The notes under the pieces are model-generated. The model was not told the origin of the DNA. It searched no databases and worked only from the letters and a program-made list of their open reading frames with translations. Shown piece by piece: positions 1-5,679 of a stretch of DNA of 7,100 bases. Position 1 is the stretch's first letter, and each line of letters opens with the position of its first letter. A program made the position numbers and the translations under genes. This DNA comes from Propionibacteriales bacterium. Lineage in GTDB: Bacteria > Actinomycetota > Actinomycetes > Propionibacteriales > Propionibacteriaceae. The DNA is taken from positions 1 through 7,100 of the forward strand of contig JADGPB010000112.1 in the NCBI GenBank assembly GCA_017882655.1, in the 5' to 3' direction.

Positions 1-76
1 CGACGGCCAGGGGGGACGACATGCCCGTACCGCCCAGCACGCCCACCACGTCGACGACAGCCCACGTGGTCGTCAC
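1..76 (-). other. Open -1 frame following 73..573: frameshifted C-terminus or start of an overlapping gene (partial)
   Basis: From the GTG at 74-76, which overlaps the upstream stop as GTGA, an open frame of 25 codons runs to the window edge without a stop. Reading 1: it is the start of a new, translationally coupled gene. Reading 2, which I slightly favour: it is the rest of the preceding protein. The peptide has the pattern TTTWAVVDVVG...GG, and two-cysteine domains of this kind usually continue past the PPQC motif with a W...VVG...G strand. One extra G in the GGGGG run (76-80) would join both parts into one frame. Only 76 bases are visible, so this cannot be settled here. Confidence 0.4.
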
Positions 77-573
77 CCCCTCATCTTCCAGGGGATCTGG
101 TCCCAGCTGACGCCCGTGATCACATTCCCACTGCACTGAGGAGGCAACACATCGGCTACGGGCCCAGCGCACAGCACGAGGGGGCCCCCGTCGACCTGGA
201 GCAGCAAGGCGCCCCTGGCCACGCGCCGGTTCGCGAGCGGCCGCGGTTCGATGGTCGCAGTGAGCGGGGTCGGCGTGAGCACCACAACGGCACGCTGGGT
301 TGCGGACGCTGCAGGGCTGGAACTCAGGCTCGGACTCGGACTGGCGGCCGTAGGAGTTCCTGCCATGTCGGGCGTCGCGGCTCGCGGAAGGCCTTGCCAC
401 AGAGCGAACCCTGCGACCAGGGCCACGATGGTCCCAACCCCGGCCATCGACAGGATCCGCCGACGGCGTGCCCTGTGGACTGCCGAGACGACGAGGTCGT
501 GGGTGTCCGTGGGAAGCATCTCGCTGGCGACCACCGGACGGGCCGTCACCAGGTCGTCGTACATGTCAGGCAT
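73..573 (-). CDS. Single-pass membrane protein coupled to ECF sigma factor; possibly frameshifted near its end
   Basis: As read, 166 aa. A charged cytoplasmic N-terminus (1-39, ending in an RRRR stop-transfer cluster) precedes one transmembrane helix (about 40-62), a Pro/Ser/Thr/Ala-rich stalk (about 65-105) and a small outer domain with Cys135 and Cys147 in an LC-x-G...PPQC-x-G pattern. I recall this pattern from actinobacterial envelope proteins. The ATG at 573 was chosen because GAGAGGA lies 6 nt upstream and the frame overlaps the end of the sigma gene by 8 nt (ATGCCTGA); an in-frame ATG at 621 has no such support. The position suggests a partner or regulator of the sigma factor, but there is no zinc anti-sigma HxxxCxxC motif, so anti-sigma function is inference. 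The stop at 73-75 follows a GGGGG run, and the -1 frame continues with family-like sequence (see 1-76), so this may be a truncated or misread gene. Confidence 0.7.
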   Translation of the reverse strand: MPDMYDDLVTARPVVASEMLPTDTHDLVVSAVHRARRRRILSMAGVGTIVALVAGFALWQGLPRAATPDMAGTPTAASPSPSLSSSPAASATQRAVVVLTPTPLTATIEPRPLANRRVARGALLLQVDGGPLVLCAGPVADVLPPQCSGNVITGVSWDQIPWKMRG

Positions 574-1045
574 TGGTCGTCCTCTCCAGGTCGATGAGGT
601 GCTGGCGAGCGCGATGGACACGTATGCGCACGGCGCCCGCCGAGAGTCCGAGGACGTCGGCGGCCTCGGCGCTGGACAGCCCGTCCCAGGCGGTGAGGAG
701 GAGGGCCTCGCGGTCGACCTCGGCCAAGGCTGCGAGTGCGTCCGCGATCTCGCGGCGTCGCAGGGCGACGTCCTCCGCGGATGGCCCCGAGTGACTCATG
801 AGCCTGTACAGCCGTTCGGCCGTGACCTGTCGCGACGCCTGACCGCGACGCGTGCGGTCGAGGACGCGCCGGGCGGTGAGGAGCAGGTAGCCGATGGGGT
901 TGGGTGCGGTGTGCGCGCGCTTGCGCCACGCGATGACGTAAGCCTCGGAGATCACGTCCTGCGCGCCCGACGCATCGCAGCGGCGCAGCACGTACGAGGT
1001 CACGGTGTCGATCGTGTCCTCGTAGAACTCCTCGAATGTCGTCAC
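566..1045 (-). CDS. ECF-type RNA polymerase sigma factor (sigma-70 family)
   Basis: 159 aa, the short two-domain layout of extracytoplasmic-function sigma factors. Region 2 covers about residues 4-68, with the AQDVISEAYVIAWRKR stretch (28-43) as the core-binding and -10-reading part, then a helix ending RRVLDRTRR. Region 4 covers about 100-150: a DREALLLTAWDGLS-type helix followed by the helix-turn-helix SSAEAADVLGLSAGAVRIRVHRAR (given in parts: SSAEAADVLGLS at 124-135, VRIRVHRAR at 139-147), which reads -35 elements. No extra C-terminal domain. It should direct RNA polymerase to a small regulon. The start is GTG at 1043-1045 with GAGGAGA just upstream. The gene overlaps the following membrane-protein gene by 8 nt, so the two are translated together. 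The assignment to sigma-70 is firm; the ECF subgroup and the signal sensed are unknown. Confidence 0.9.
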   Translation of the reverse strand: MTTFEEFYEDTIDTVTSYVLRRCDASGAQDVISEAYVIAWRKRAHTAPNPIGYLLLTARRVLDRTRRGQASRQVTAERLYRLMSHSGPSAEDVALRRREIADALAALAEVDREALLLTAWDGLSSAEAADVLGLSAGAVRIRVHRARQHLIDLERTTNA

Positions 1046-1230
1046 ACTCTCCTCATCCCGTGACCAGCCCCATCGTTACAGGCGAAGGGCATGGAATCGG
1101 CGCGGAATAGGTCCAGCCGACAGGCAAACCCCTGGCGGGCAAGCGGGTTCCACGGCGTGTCGCGTCACTGGAGCACCAATTGCCTGTTCGTCGGGCTCGG
1201 TGAGGTGCCGGGGCGAGGGTGCGCTCCGGA
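1046..1230. other. Intergenic region between mshC and the sigma gene
   Basis: This 185-bp region has no credible gene. It holds the TGTAAC box, a stem-loop at the mshC stop (1221-1239), and an 8-bp inverted repeat: ACAGGCAA at 1120-1127 and TTGCCTGT at 1180-1187, separated by 52 bp. The short minus-strand frame that crosses it shows no family signature and overlaps the end of mshC. Confidence 0.5.
1075..1080 (-). promoter_or_regulatory. Possible ECF-type -35 box (TGTAAC) upstream of the sigma gene
   Basis: TGTAAC lies 29 nt before the sigma start codon. A GTAAC core is a -35 element of some ECF sigma factors (for example BldN-type), and such genes often control themselves. Sixteen nt downstream is GGATGA (1053-1058), a possible -10. 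That would place the transcript start almost on the GTG, in conflict with the Shine-Dalgarno-like GAGGAG there. Low confidence. Confidence 0.25.
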
Positions 1231-1239
1231 CTAGAGCGC
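1221..1239 (-). terminator. Stem-loop at the mshC stop codon, terminator-like
   Basis: GCGCTC and GAGCGC form a 6-bp all-GC stem (with one A-T pair) around a 7-nt loop that contains the mshC TAG. No U-tract follows on the minus strand. It could act as a weak intrinsic terminator or 3' mRNA end, since actinobacterial terminators often lack U-tracts, but it is short and could be chance. Confidence 0.3.
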
Positions 1240-2469
1240 GATGCCGAGAAGCCCGTCGACGAGGGTACGGATCGTGTCCCGGGCTCCGTCGGCATCACCG
1301 TCGGCTACCACAGAGGCCGCGACCCAGGCGTCGATCGCTTCGAGGGCGCGGTCGGCGTGGAGGTCGTCAGCGACCGCCGCCCGTACCACTCTGACCGTCT
1401 CCGCGGCATCCACGGACGTCGTACCGGACACCGCCGCCCGCCACGCGGCGAGGCGCTCGACGTTGGCGTCCAGGTCCTCATCCGTCCAGCTCCACTCGCC
1501 CAGGTGGTGGTGGCTGAGCAGGACGAGCCGGATCGCCATGGGGTCGACACCCTCGTCGCGCAGCCGCGAGACGAGCACGAGGTTGCCCTTCGACTTGCTC
1601 ATCTTCTCGCCGTCGAGACCGACCATCGCGACATGAACGTACGCGCTGGCGAACGGCTTCCCGGTCGCCGCGATCCCCTCGGCGGCGCACATCTCGTGGT
1701 GCGGGAACACGAGGTCGGTGCCGCCGCCCTGTACGTCGAAGGACTCACCGAGCGTCTTGAGCGCGATCGCGGTGCACTCGATGTGCCAGCCGGGACGCCC
1801 CCTGCCGAGCGGGCTCTCCCACGACGGCTCGCCGTCGCGCGCCATCCGCCACACCAGACAGTCCAGCGCGTCGCGCTTGCCCGTACGGTCCGGGTCGCCG
1901 CCACGCTCCGCGAAGACCTCGAGCATCTGGTCCCGGTCGTACGAGGACACGTCGCCGAACCCTTCCGCACGATCGGTCGTGAAGTACCAGTCGGCGTACT
2001 CGTCGTCGACCTGGTAGACGTAGCCCGCCGCGGCCAGCCGCCCGATGAGGGCGATCACCTCCGGGATCGACTCGACGGCCCCCACGTACTCCTGCGGCGG
2101 GATCACGCGCAGGGCCGTCATGTCCTCGCGGAACAGGTCGGTCTGGTCCTCGGCGAGCGTGACCCAGTCGACACCGGTGGCGATCGCCCGCTCGAGCAAG
2201 GGGTCGTCGATATCGGTGACGTTCTGCGTGTACGAGACGTCGATGCCCGCGTCGCGCCACGCGCGGTTCAACAGGTCGAACGTCACGTACGTGAACGCGT
2301 GTCCCATGTGGGTCGCGTCGTACGGCGTGATGCCACAGACATACAGCCTCACGGTCCCGCTGGACGGGACGACATCGACGATGCCGCCGCTCGCCGTGTC
2401 GAACGCAGTGACGTTCGCGCGGGTGCCCGGAACAGGCGACGGCAAGGACGGCGATGACCACGATTTCAC
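1231..2469 (-). CDS. mshC: L-cysteine:1D-myo-inosityl 2-amino-2-deoxy-alpha-D-glucopyranoside ligase (MshC), mycothiol synthesis
   Basis: MshC uses ATP to join L-cysteine to GlcN-Ins, the penultimate step of mycothiol synthesis in the cytosol; MshD then acetylates the product. The 412-aa length fits the family. The Rossmann catalytic half has YVCGITPYDATHMGHA (43-58), which combines zinc ligand Cys45 with the HIGH-like signature. TQNVTDIDDPL follows at 81-91. The other expected zinc ligands are Cys232 (in WHIEC) and His in PHHE (256-259). KMSKS lies at 289-293 and a helical C-terminal domain follows. It resembles cysteinyl-tRNA synthetase, but the N-terminal MKSW start and the short C-terminus are as in mycobacterial MshC. 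Start is GTG at 2467-2469, 18 nt after the DUF3090 stop; there is no Shine-Dalgarno sequence but a TAGGCT hexamer lies 7 nt upstream, so it may be leaderless or have its own promoter inside the operon. Confidence 0.96.
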   Translation of the reverse strand: MKSWSSPSLPSPVPGTRANVTAFDTASGGIVDVVPSSGTVRLYVCGITPYDATHMGHAFTYVTFDLLNRAWRDAGIDVSYTQNVTDIDDPLLERAIATGVDWVTLAEDQTDLFREDMTALRVIPPQEYVGAVESIPEVIALIGRLAAAGYVYQVDDEYADWYFTTDRAEGFGDVSSYDRDQMLEVFAERGGDPDRTGKRDALDCLVWRMARDGEPSWESPLGRGRPGWHIECTAIALKTLGESFDVQGGGTDLVFPHHEMCAAEGIAATGKPFASAYVHVAMVGLDGEKMSKSKGNLVLVSRLRDEGVDPMAIRLVLLSHHHLGEWSWTDEDLDANVERLAAWRAAVSGTTSVDAAETVRVVRAAVADDLHADRALEAIDAWVAASVVADGDADGARDTIRTLVDGLLGIAL

Positions 2470-2476
2470 GCGGGCG

Positions 2477-2482
2477 AGCCTA
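2477..2482 (-). promoter_or_regulatory. -10 element (TAGGCT) for leaderless mshC mRNA
   Basis: TAGGCT fits the actinobacterial TAnnnT -10 pattern and ends 7 nt before the mshC GTG, so transcription would start at or next to the start codon. No convincing -35 is seen. It lies in the 18-nt gap after the DUF3090 stop and would be an intra-operon promoter. Confidence 0.5.
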
Positions 2483-2487
2483 GCCTT

Positions 2488-3003
2488 CTAGAAGCGGAAC
2501 GCCCGGTAGCCGTCGAGCCGTGGGCAGACGTGGCCCTCCGGCGCGATCTGCTGGGCACACAGAGGGCAGGCCGGCGCGTCCCGTACGACCCGGTTCGCCC
2601 GCGTGCCGAAACGTCGGGCCATCTTGGGAGTGAGCAGGACATCGAGGCAGTACGGGGGTTCGACATCCGGGTCCGACAGGGTCACCCTGATGAACCCGGC
2701 GACCGGATCCCACCCCACCTGGAGATGGTTCGCGCTGAACAGGGCGAACAACGGCACCTCGAGCGGACCCGCATCGACCGTACGGTCAGCCTCGGCGGTG
2801 TCCACCGCGCCCAGACGGCTCACCTCGTCGAGGACCGTACCGAGGTGGAGCGCGAGCATCGTGAGCTGGCCACGGCTGATGGCGACGGTCGCGAGCAGGC
2901 TTCCCTCACGGATCTGGATGTAGAACCGGCGCTGCTCCCCCTCGCCCGCGGCACCGGCGACGAACCGGTCGGGGCTCGCGAACTCGATGCGCCGTGACTC
3001 CAC
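2488..3003 (-). CDS. DUF3090 family protein of unknown function
   Basis: 171 aa, soluble, no signal peptide or membrane segment. The N-terminal part has PDRFVAG (residues 11-17) and a strand ending RRFYIQ. The C-terminus has a cysteine cluster: CPLC at 146-149, then GHVCPR with His158 and Cys160, and a final LDGYR. These could form a zinc-binding knuckle. I recognise this as the actinobacterial DUF3090 family, commonly found near mshC and a histidine-phosphatase-like gene; no reaction is known to me. It lies 18 nt upstream of mshC on the same strand, which suggests co-expression. Start is GTG at 3001-3003, chosen because the family N-terminus begins there and TAGGCT lies exactly 6 nt upstream. 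No Shine-Dalgarno sequence is visible, so the mRNA is probably leaderless. Confidence 0.85.
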   Translation of the reverse strand: MESRRIEFASPDRFVAGAAGEGEQRRFYIQIREGSLLATVAISRGQLTMLALHLGTVLDEVSRLGAVDTAEADRTVDAGPLEVPLFALFSANHLQVGWDPVAGFIRVTLSDPDVEPPYCLDVLLTPKMARRFGTRANRVVRDAPACPLCAQQIAPEGHVCPRLDGYRAFRF

Positions 3004-3009
3004 GGCGAC

Positions 3010-3015
3010 AGCCTA
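3010..3015 (-). promoter_or_regulatory. -10 element (TAGGCT) for leaderless DUF3090-gene mRNA
   Basis: TAGGCT followed by exactly 6 nt and then GTG places +1 on the start codon. A TTGCCG upstream is too far away (23-nt spacer) to be a normal -35. The 99-bp gap to the DUF3145 gene supports a separate promoter here. Confidence 0.55.
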
Positions 3016-3102
3016 GGGGCCGGTCGTCTGACGAGCTTCGGCAACGCCGCGAGGTGCGTGCCCGGGGCGTGCCAACCGTCAAGGGTTTTCGGCGACGGGC
3101 CG

Positions 3103-3600
3103 CTAGACCACCTGATGGAGCCAGCGCACCGGAGCGCCCTCGCCCGCGTACCGGAAGATCTCCAGCTCGTCGTCCCAGGGGGCTCCGAGGAGCTCGGCGA
3201 CCGAGACGCCCAGCGGCTTCGTACCGAGCGCGTCGGCGAGGAGCGCGGACTTGAGCCGACCCTCCGGTACGACGATGTCGCCCGTCAGGCCGGTCTGGGC
3301 GCGGAACAACCCGAGCCTCGGCGTGTAGCTGATGCGGCTGCCCTCCGTGAAGGACGTGGGCTCTTCGGTGATCTCGAACCGGATCCGGTCCCAGCGCGAG
3401 AGCACGGACGCGACCTTCTCCGGGGTGCCGATGGGGCCCTGCCACGAGTACTCCGCCCGATAGCTCGAGCGCTCAGCGGGCTGCGGGATCCAGTCGAGCC
3501 GTACGGGCGTGCCGAACGCGCCGGACGCCGCCCACTCGATGTGCGGGCAAAGCGCCGACGGGGTGGAGTGGATGTAGAACACTCCGCGGGTCAGGCTCAT
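3103..3600 (-). CDS. DUF3145 family protein of unknown function
   Basis: 165 aa, soluble. The N-terminus TRGVFYIHSTPSALCPHIEW (residues 4-23) and the following LDWIPQP, EYSWQGP and EITEEPTSF segments are the conserved blocks I recognise from actinobacterial DUF3145 proteins. Its C-terminal part includes PWDDELEIFRYAGEG. No catalytic role is known to me. Start is ATG at 3598-3600, preceded by a strong GGGAGGA; an in-frame ATG at 3663 would add 21 residues without family support. It is transcribed away from the S9 peptidase gene and toward the DUF3090 gene, 99 bp downstream. Unlike its neighbours it has a normal ribosome binding site, so it should have a leadered mRNA. Confidence 0.85.
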   Translation of the reverse strand: MSLTRGVFYIHSTPSALCPHIEWAASGAFGTPVRLDWIPQPAERSSYRAEYSWQGPIGTPEKVASVLSRWDRIRFEITEEPTSFTEGSRISYTPRLGLFRAQTGLTGDIVVPEGRLKSALLADALGTKPLGVSVAELLGAPWDDELEIFRYAGEGAPVRWLHQVV

Positions 3601-3737
3601 CGTTCCTCCCAGGTCCAGGTATGCCTTCCCCAGCAGCCTCGGTATGAGAGGAACTGCGCCCATTCTGCCCCACCCGTCACCACAGCACCAGTGCGATGAG
3701 GAATACCTACGTCTGACGTGGCGCCTAGGCTCGCCAC
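3601..3737. promoter_or_regulatory. Divergent promoter region with two short inverted repeats
   Basis: This 137-bp region must hold promoters for both the DUF3145 gene and the S9 peptidase gene. It has ACGTC-T-GACGT (3709-3719), an 11-bp inverted repeat just upstream of the peptidase -10, and GCAC-CA-GTGC (3685-3694). Either could be an operator, but short dyads are frequent in GC-rich DNA. No clear -35/-10 pair is seen for the DUF3145 direction. Confidence 0.4.
3726..3731 (+). promoter_or_regulatory. -10 element (TAGGCT) for leaderless peptidase mRNA
   Basis: TAGGCT plus exactly 6 nt (CGCCAC) plus ATG puts the transcript start on the start codon. It is embedded in the palindrome GCCTAGGC (3723-3730). 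No Shine-Dalgarno sequence is present in the bases just before the ATG. Confidence 0.6.
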
Positions 3738-5669
3738 ATGCTCGTGAACACTCCGTACGGATCCTGGCCCTCGCCCGTCTCGACCGACCTCATCACCTCT
3801 GACGCGGTCGGCCTCGAGGGCGGCTGCCTGGACGGCGACGACGTCTACTGGGTCGAGAGCCACGCCTCGCAGAAGGGTCGCGCGTCGCTGTGGCGGCTGA
3901 GCCCCGACGGCTCGCGGACCGAGCTGACGCCGGACCACAACGTGCGGTCCGCGGTGCATGAGTACGGAGGCGGCGCCTTCTCCGTCGCGGACGGGGTCGC
4001 CGCGTTCGTCGAGTTCAGCACCCAGGTCGTACATGTGATCGAGAACGGGGCCCCGCCGCGGCCGGTCACTCCGGCAGGACCCCTGCGGTACGGAGGGCTG
4101 GTCGTCGTGCCCGGCAGCCGCGTCGTCTACGCCGTCCGCGAGGACCATACGAGCTCCGACATCGACTGCGTGAACACGCTGGTGCGGCTCGACCTCGACA
4201 GCGACAACGCGGATGGCGGGACCGTGATGGCGTCCGGCGCCGACTTCTACTCGCAGCCGGCCGTGGCCGACGACGGGCGGCTCGCGTGGTTCGAGTGGGA
4301 CCACCCGGACATGCCGTGGGACGCGACGCGCCTCGTGGTCGCCGATGCCGACGGCACTGAATCGGTGGTCGTGGCCGGCGGTCCCGAGGAGTCCGCCATC
4401 TACCCCGCATGGGCTCCGGACGGCTCGTTGCTGTTCTGTTCCGACCGTTCGGGCTTCTGGAACCTCCACCGCTGGGATGCGTCGCACGTCACGGCGCTCC
4501 ACCACGACCCGTACGACTGCTGTCCTGCCCCCTGGGTCCTCGGCGGCGCCCCCTACAGCGTGATCGATGCCGACCATGTGGTCATCTCGTTGTGGATCGA
4601 CGGTCTACCCCGCCCTGGGGTCGTGTCGAACGGCGAGTTCAGCGCGCTGGCTTTCGAGGCGACGTCGCTGTCGTTCGGAGGAAGCGGGCCGCGCGCGGTG
4701 GCGCGGATCGGATACGCCGATGCGCCCGGGGAGCTGGCGATCATCGAGTGGGCCGGCAACTCCATCCTCACGCTGCGACGAAGCTCGGAGACGACTCTCC
4801 CCTTCTCGTCCGTCGCCGAACAGATCACCTGGGAAGGGCCCGAGGGCCCCGTGCACGCCTGGTGGTACGCGCCGAGCAACCCGGATGCTGTGGCTCCCGA
4901 TGGCGAGCTGCCGCCGGTCATCGTCAGGTCCCACGGTGGCCCGACGAGCTTCTCGTACGCCGACCTCAACCTCACCAACCAGTTCTGGACGAGTCGCGGC
5001 ATCGGCGTGCTGGATGTGAACTACGGCGGCTCGTCCCACTACGGCCGGGCCTATCGGAACCGGCTGTGGGGCATGTGGGGAGTCGTCGACGTGCGCGACT
5101 GCGTCGATGCCGTACGCGTGGTGGTCGAGCGAGGACTCGCTGACCCGGAGCGTGTCGCGATCATGGGCGGTTCCGCGGGTGGCTACACGACGTTGCAGGC
5201 ACTCGTCACGAGCGACGTGTTTGGTGCCGGCCTGTCCGACTACGGCATCAGCGATCTCGCGACCCTGGCCACCGACACCCACAAGTTCGAGGCCCACTAC
5301 ACCGACCGACTCGTCGCGCCCTGGCCCGACGGCAAGGACCTGTACGAGGAGCGCTCGCCCATCCATCATCTCGACCGGCTGAACTCGCCGATGCTGCTGC
5401 AGCAGGGGCTTGACGACCGGGTCGTACCGCCGAGCCAGGCTCGCGAGATGGCCGCGGCCGTACGGGCCAAGGGCCTGCCAGTAGCGCTCGTCGTGCACGA
5501 GGGCGAGGGACACGGTTTCCGTCGGGCCGACACGATCGTCGCGTCGCTGAACTCCAAGCTGTCATTCCTAGGGAAGGTGTTCGGCTTCAAGCCGGCCGGT
5601 GATGTTCCTGTCCTGGAGATCGAGAACCTCCCTGCGGACACGGCCGATCCCGGGGCGGGTCGTCGCTAA
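3738..5669 (+). CDS. S9-family (prolyl oligopeptidase-type) serine peptidase
   Basis: 643 aa, with no signal peptide, so probably cytoplasmic. Residues 1 to about 375 are repeated beta-blade sequence (for example VHEYGGGAF, AWAPDGSLLFCSDRSGFWNL) typical of the N-terminal propeller that filters substrates by size. The C-terminal alpha/beta-hydrolase part has SHGGPTSF, GGSAGGY with nucleophile Ser479, QGLDDRVVP with catalytic Asp560 (the D of D-x-x-V) and GEGHGFR with catalytic His592; order and spacing fit the triad. It should cleave short peptides (dipeptidyl or acylaminoacyl peptidase type), and the exact specificity is not readable. A plain esterase is less likely given the propeller. ATG 3738 is the first usable start and has a TAGGCT -10 exactly 6 nt upstream. 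Its TAA is part of the probable -10 of the next gene. Confidence 0.93.
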   Translation: MLVNTPYGSWPSPVSTDLITSDAVGLEGGCLDGDDVYWVESHASQKGRASLWRLSPDGSRTELTPDHNVRSAVHEYGGGAFSVADGVAAFVEFSTQVVHVIENGAPPRPVTPAGPLRYGGLVVVPGSRVVYAVREDHTSSDIDCVNTLVRLDLDSDNADGGTVMASGADFYSQPAVADDGRLAWFEWDHPDMPWDATRLVVADADGTESVVVAGGPEESAIYPAWAPDGSLLFCSDRSGFWNLHRWDASHVTALHHDPYDCCPAPWVLGGAPYSVIDADHVVISLWIDGLPRPGVVSNGEFSALAFEATSLSFGGSGPRAVARIGYADAPGELAIIEWAGNSILTLRRSSETTLPFSSVAEQITWEGPEGPVHAWWYAPSNPDAVAPDGELPPVIVRSHGGPTSFSYADLNLTNQFWTSRGIGVLDVNYGGSSHYGRAYRNRLWGMWGVVDVRDCVDAVRVVVERGLADPERVAIMGGSAGGYTTLQALVTSDVFGAGLSDYGISDLATLATDTHKFEAHYTDRLVAPWPDGKDLYEERSPIHHLDRLNSPMLLQQGLDDRVVPPSQAREMAAAVRAKGLPVALVVHEGEGHGFRRADTIVASLNSKLSFLGKVFGFKPAGDVPVLEIENLPADTADPGAGRR

Positions 5670-5672
5670 GGT
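5667..5672 (+). promoter_or_regulatory. -10 element (TAAGGT) overlapping the peptidase stop codon
   Basis: TAAGGT contains the peptidase TAA and is followed by 7 nt and then ATG of the next gene, the same leaderless spacing as the TAGGCT elements in this window. It would let the membrane-protein gene be expressed independently of the peptidase gene. Confidence 0.4.
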
Positions 5673-5679
5673 TGCCCGC

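Noticed and set aside
251..1063. 270-codon plus-strand open frame across the sigma and membrane-protein genes
   Set aside because: It has no family motifs or clear ribosome site, and both minus-strand genes have strong domain and start evidence.
1053..1298. 81-codon minus-strand frame in the gap after mshC
   Set aside because: It overlaps the last codons of mshC in another frame, has no family signature and no convincing ribosome site.
1219..2457. 412-codon plus-strand open frame antisense to mshC
   Set aside because: It mirrors mshC almost exactly and is Arg/Val/Asp-rich without domain motifs. Long antisense frames are expected opposite GC-biased codons, and mshC carries all catalytic signatures.
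1231..2469. Cysteinyl-tRNA synthetase as the identity of this gene
   Set aside because: Length about 412, the MKSW-type N-terminus and lack of an anticodon-binding C-terminal extension fit MshC better than CysS.
3004..3102. TTGACG (3073-3078) as a -35 for the DUF3090 promoter
   Set aside because: It lies about 57 bp from the TAGGCT -10, and no suitable -10 follows it at 16-19 bp.
3597..4577. 326-codon minus-strand open frame opposite the peptidase N-terminus
   Set aside because: Low-complexity Arg/Val/Gly/His composition with no motif, while the opposite strand has the clear S9 propeller sequence. It would also overlap the DUF3145 start region.
4605..5513. 302-codon minus-strand open frame opposite the peptidase catalytic domain
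   Set aside because: It covers the Ser479-Asp560 part of a well-supported serine peptidase and shows no domain of its own.
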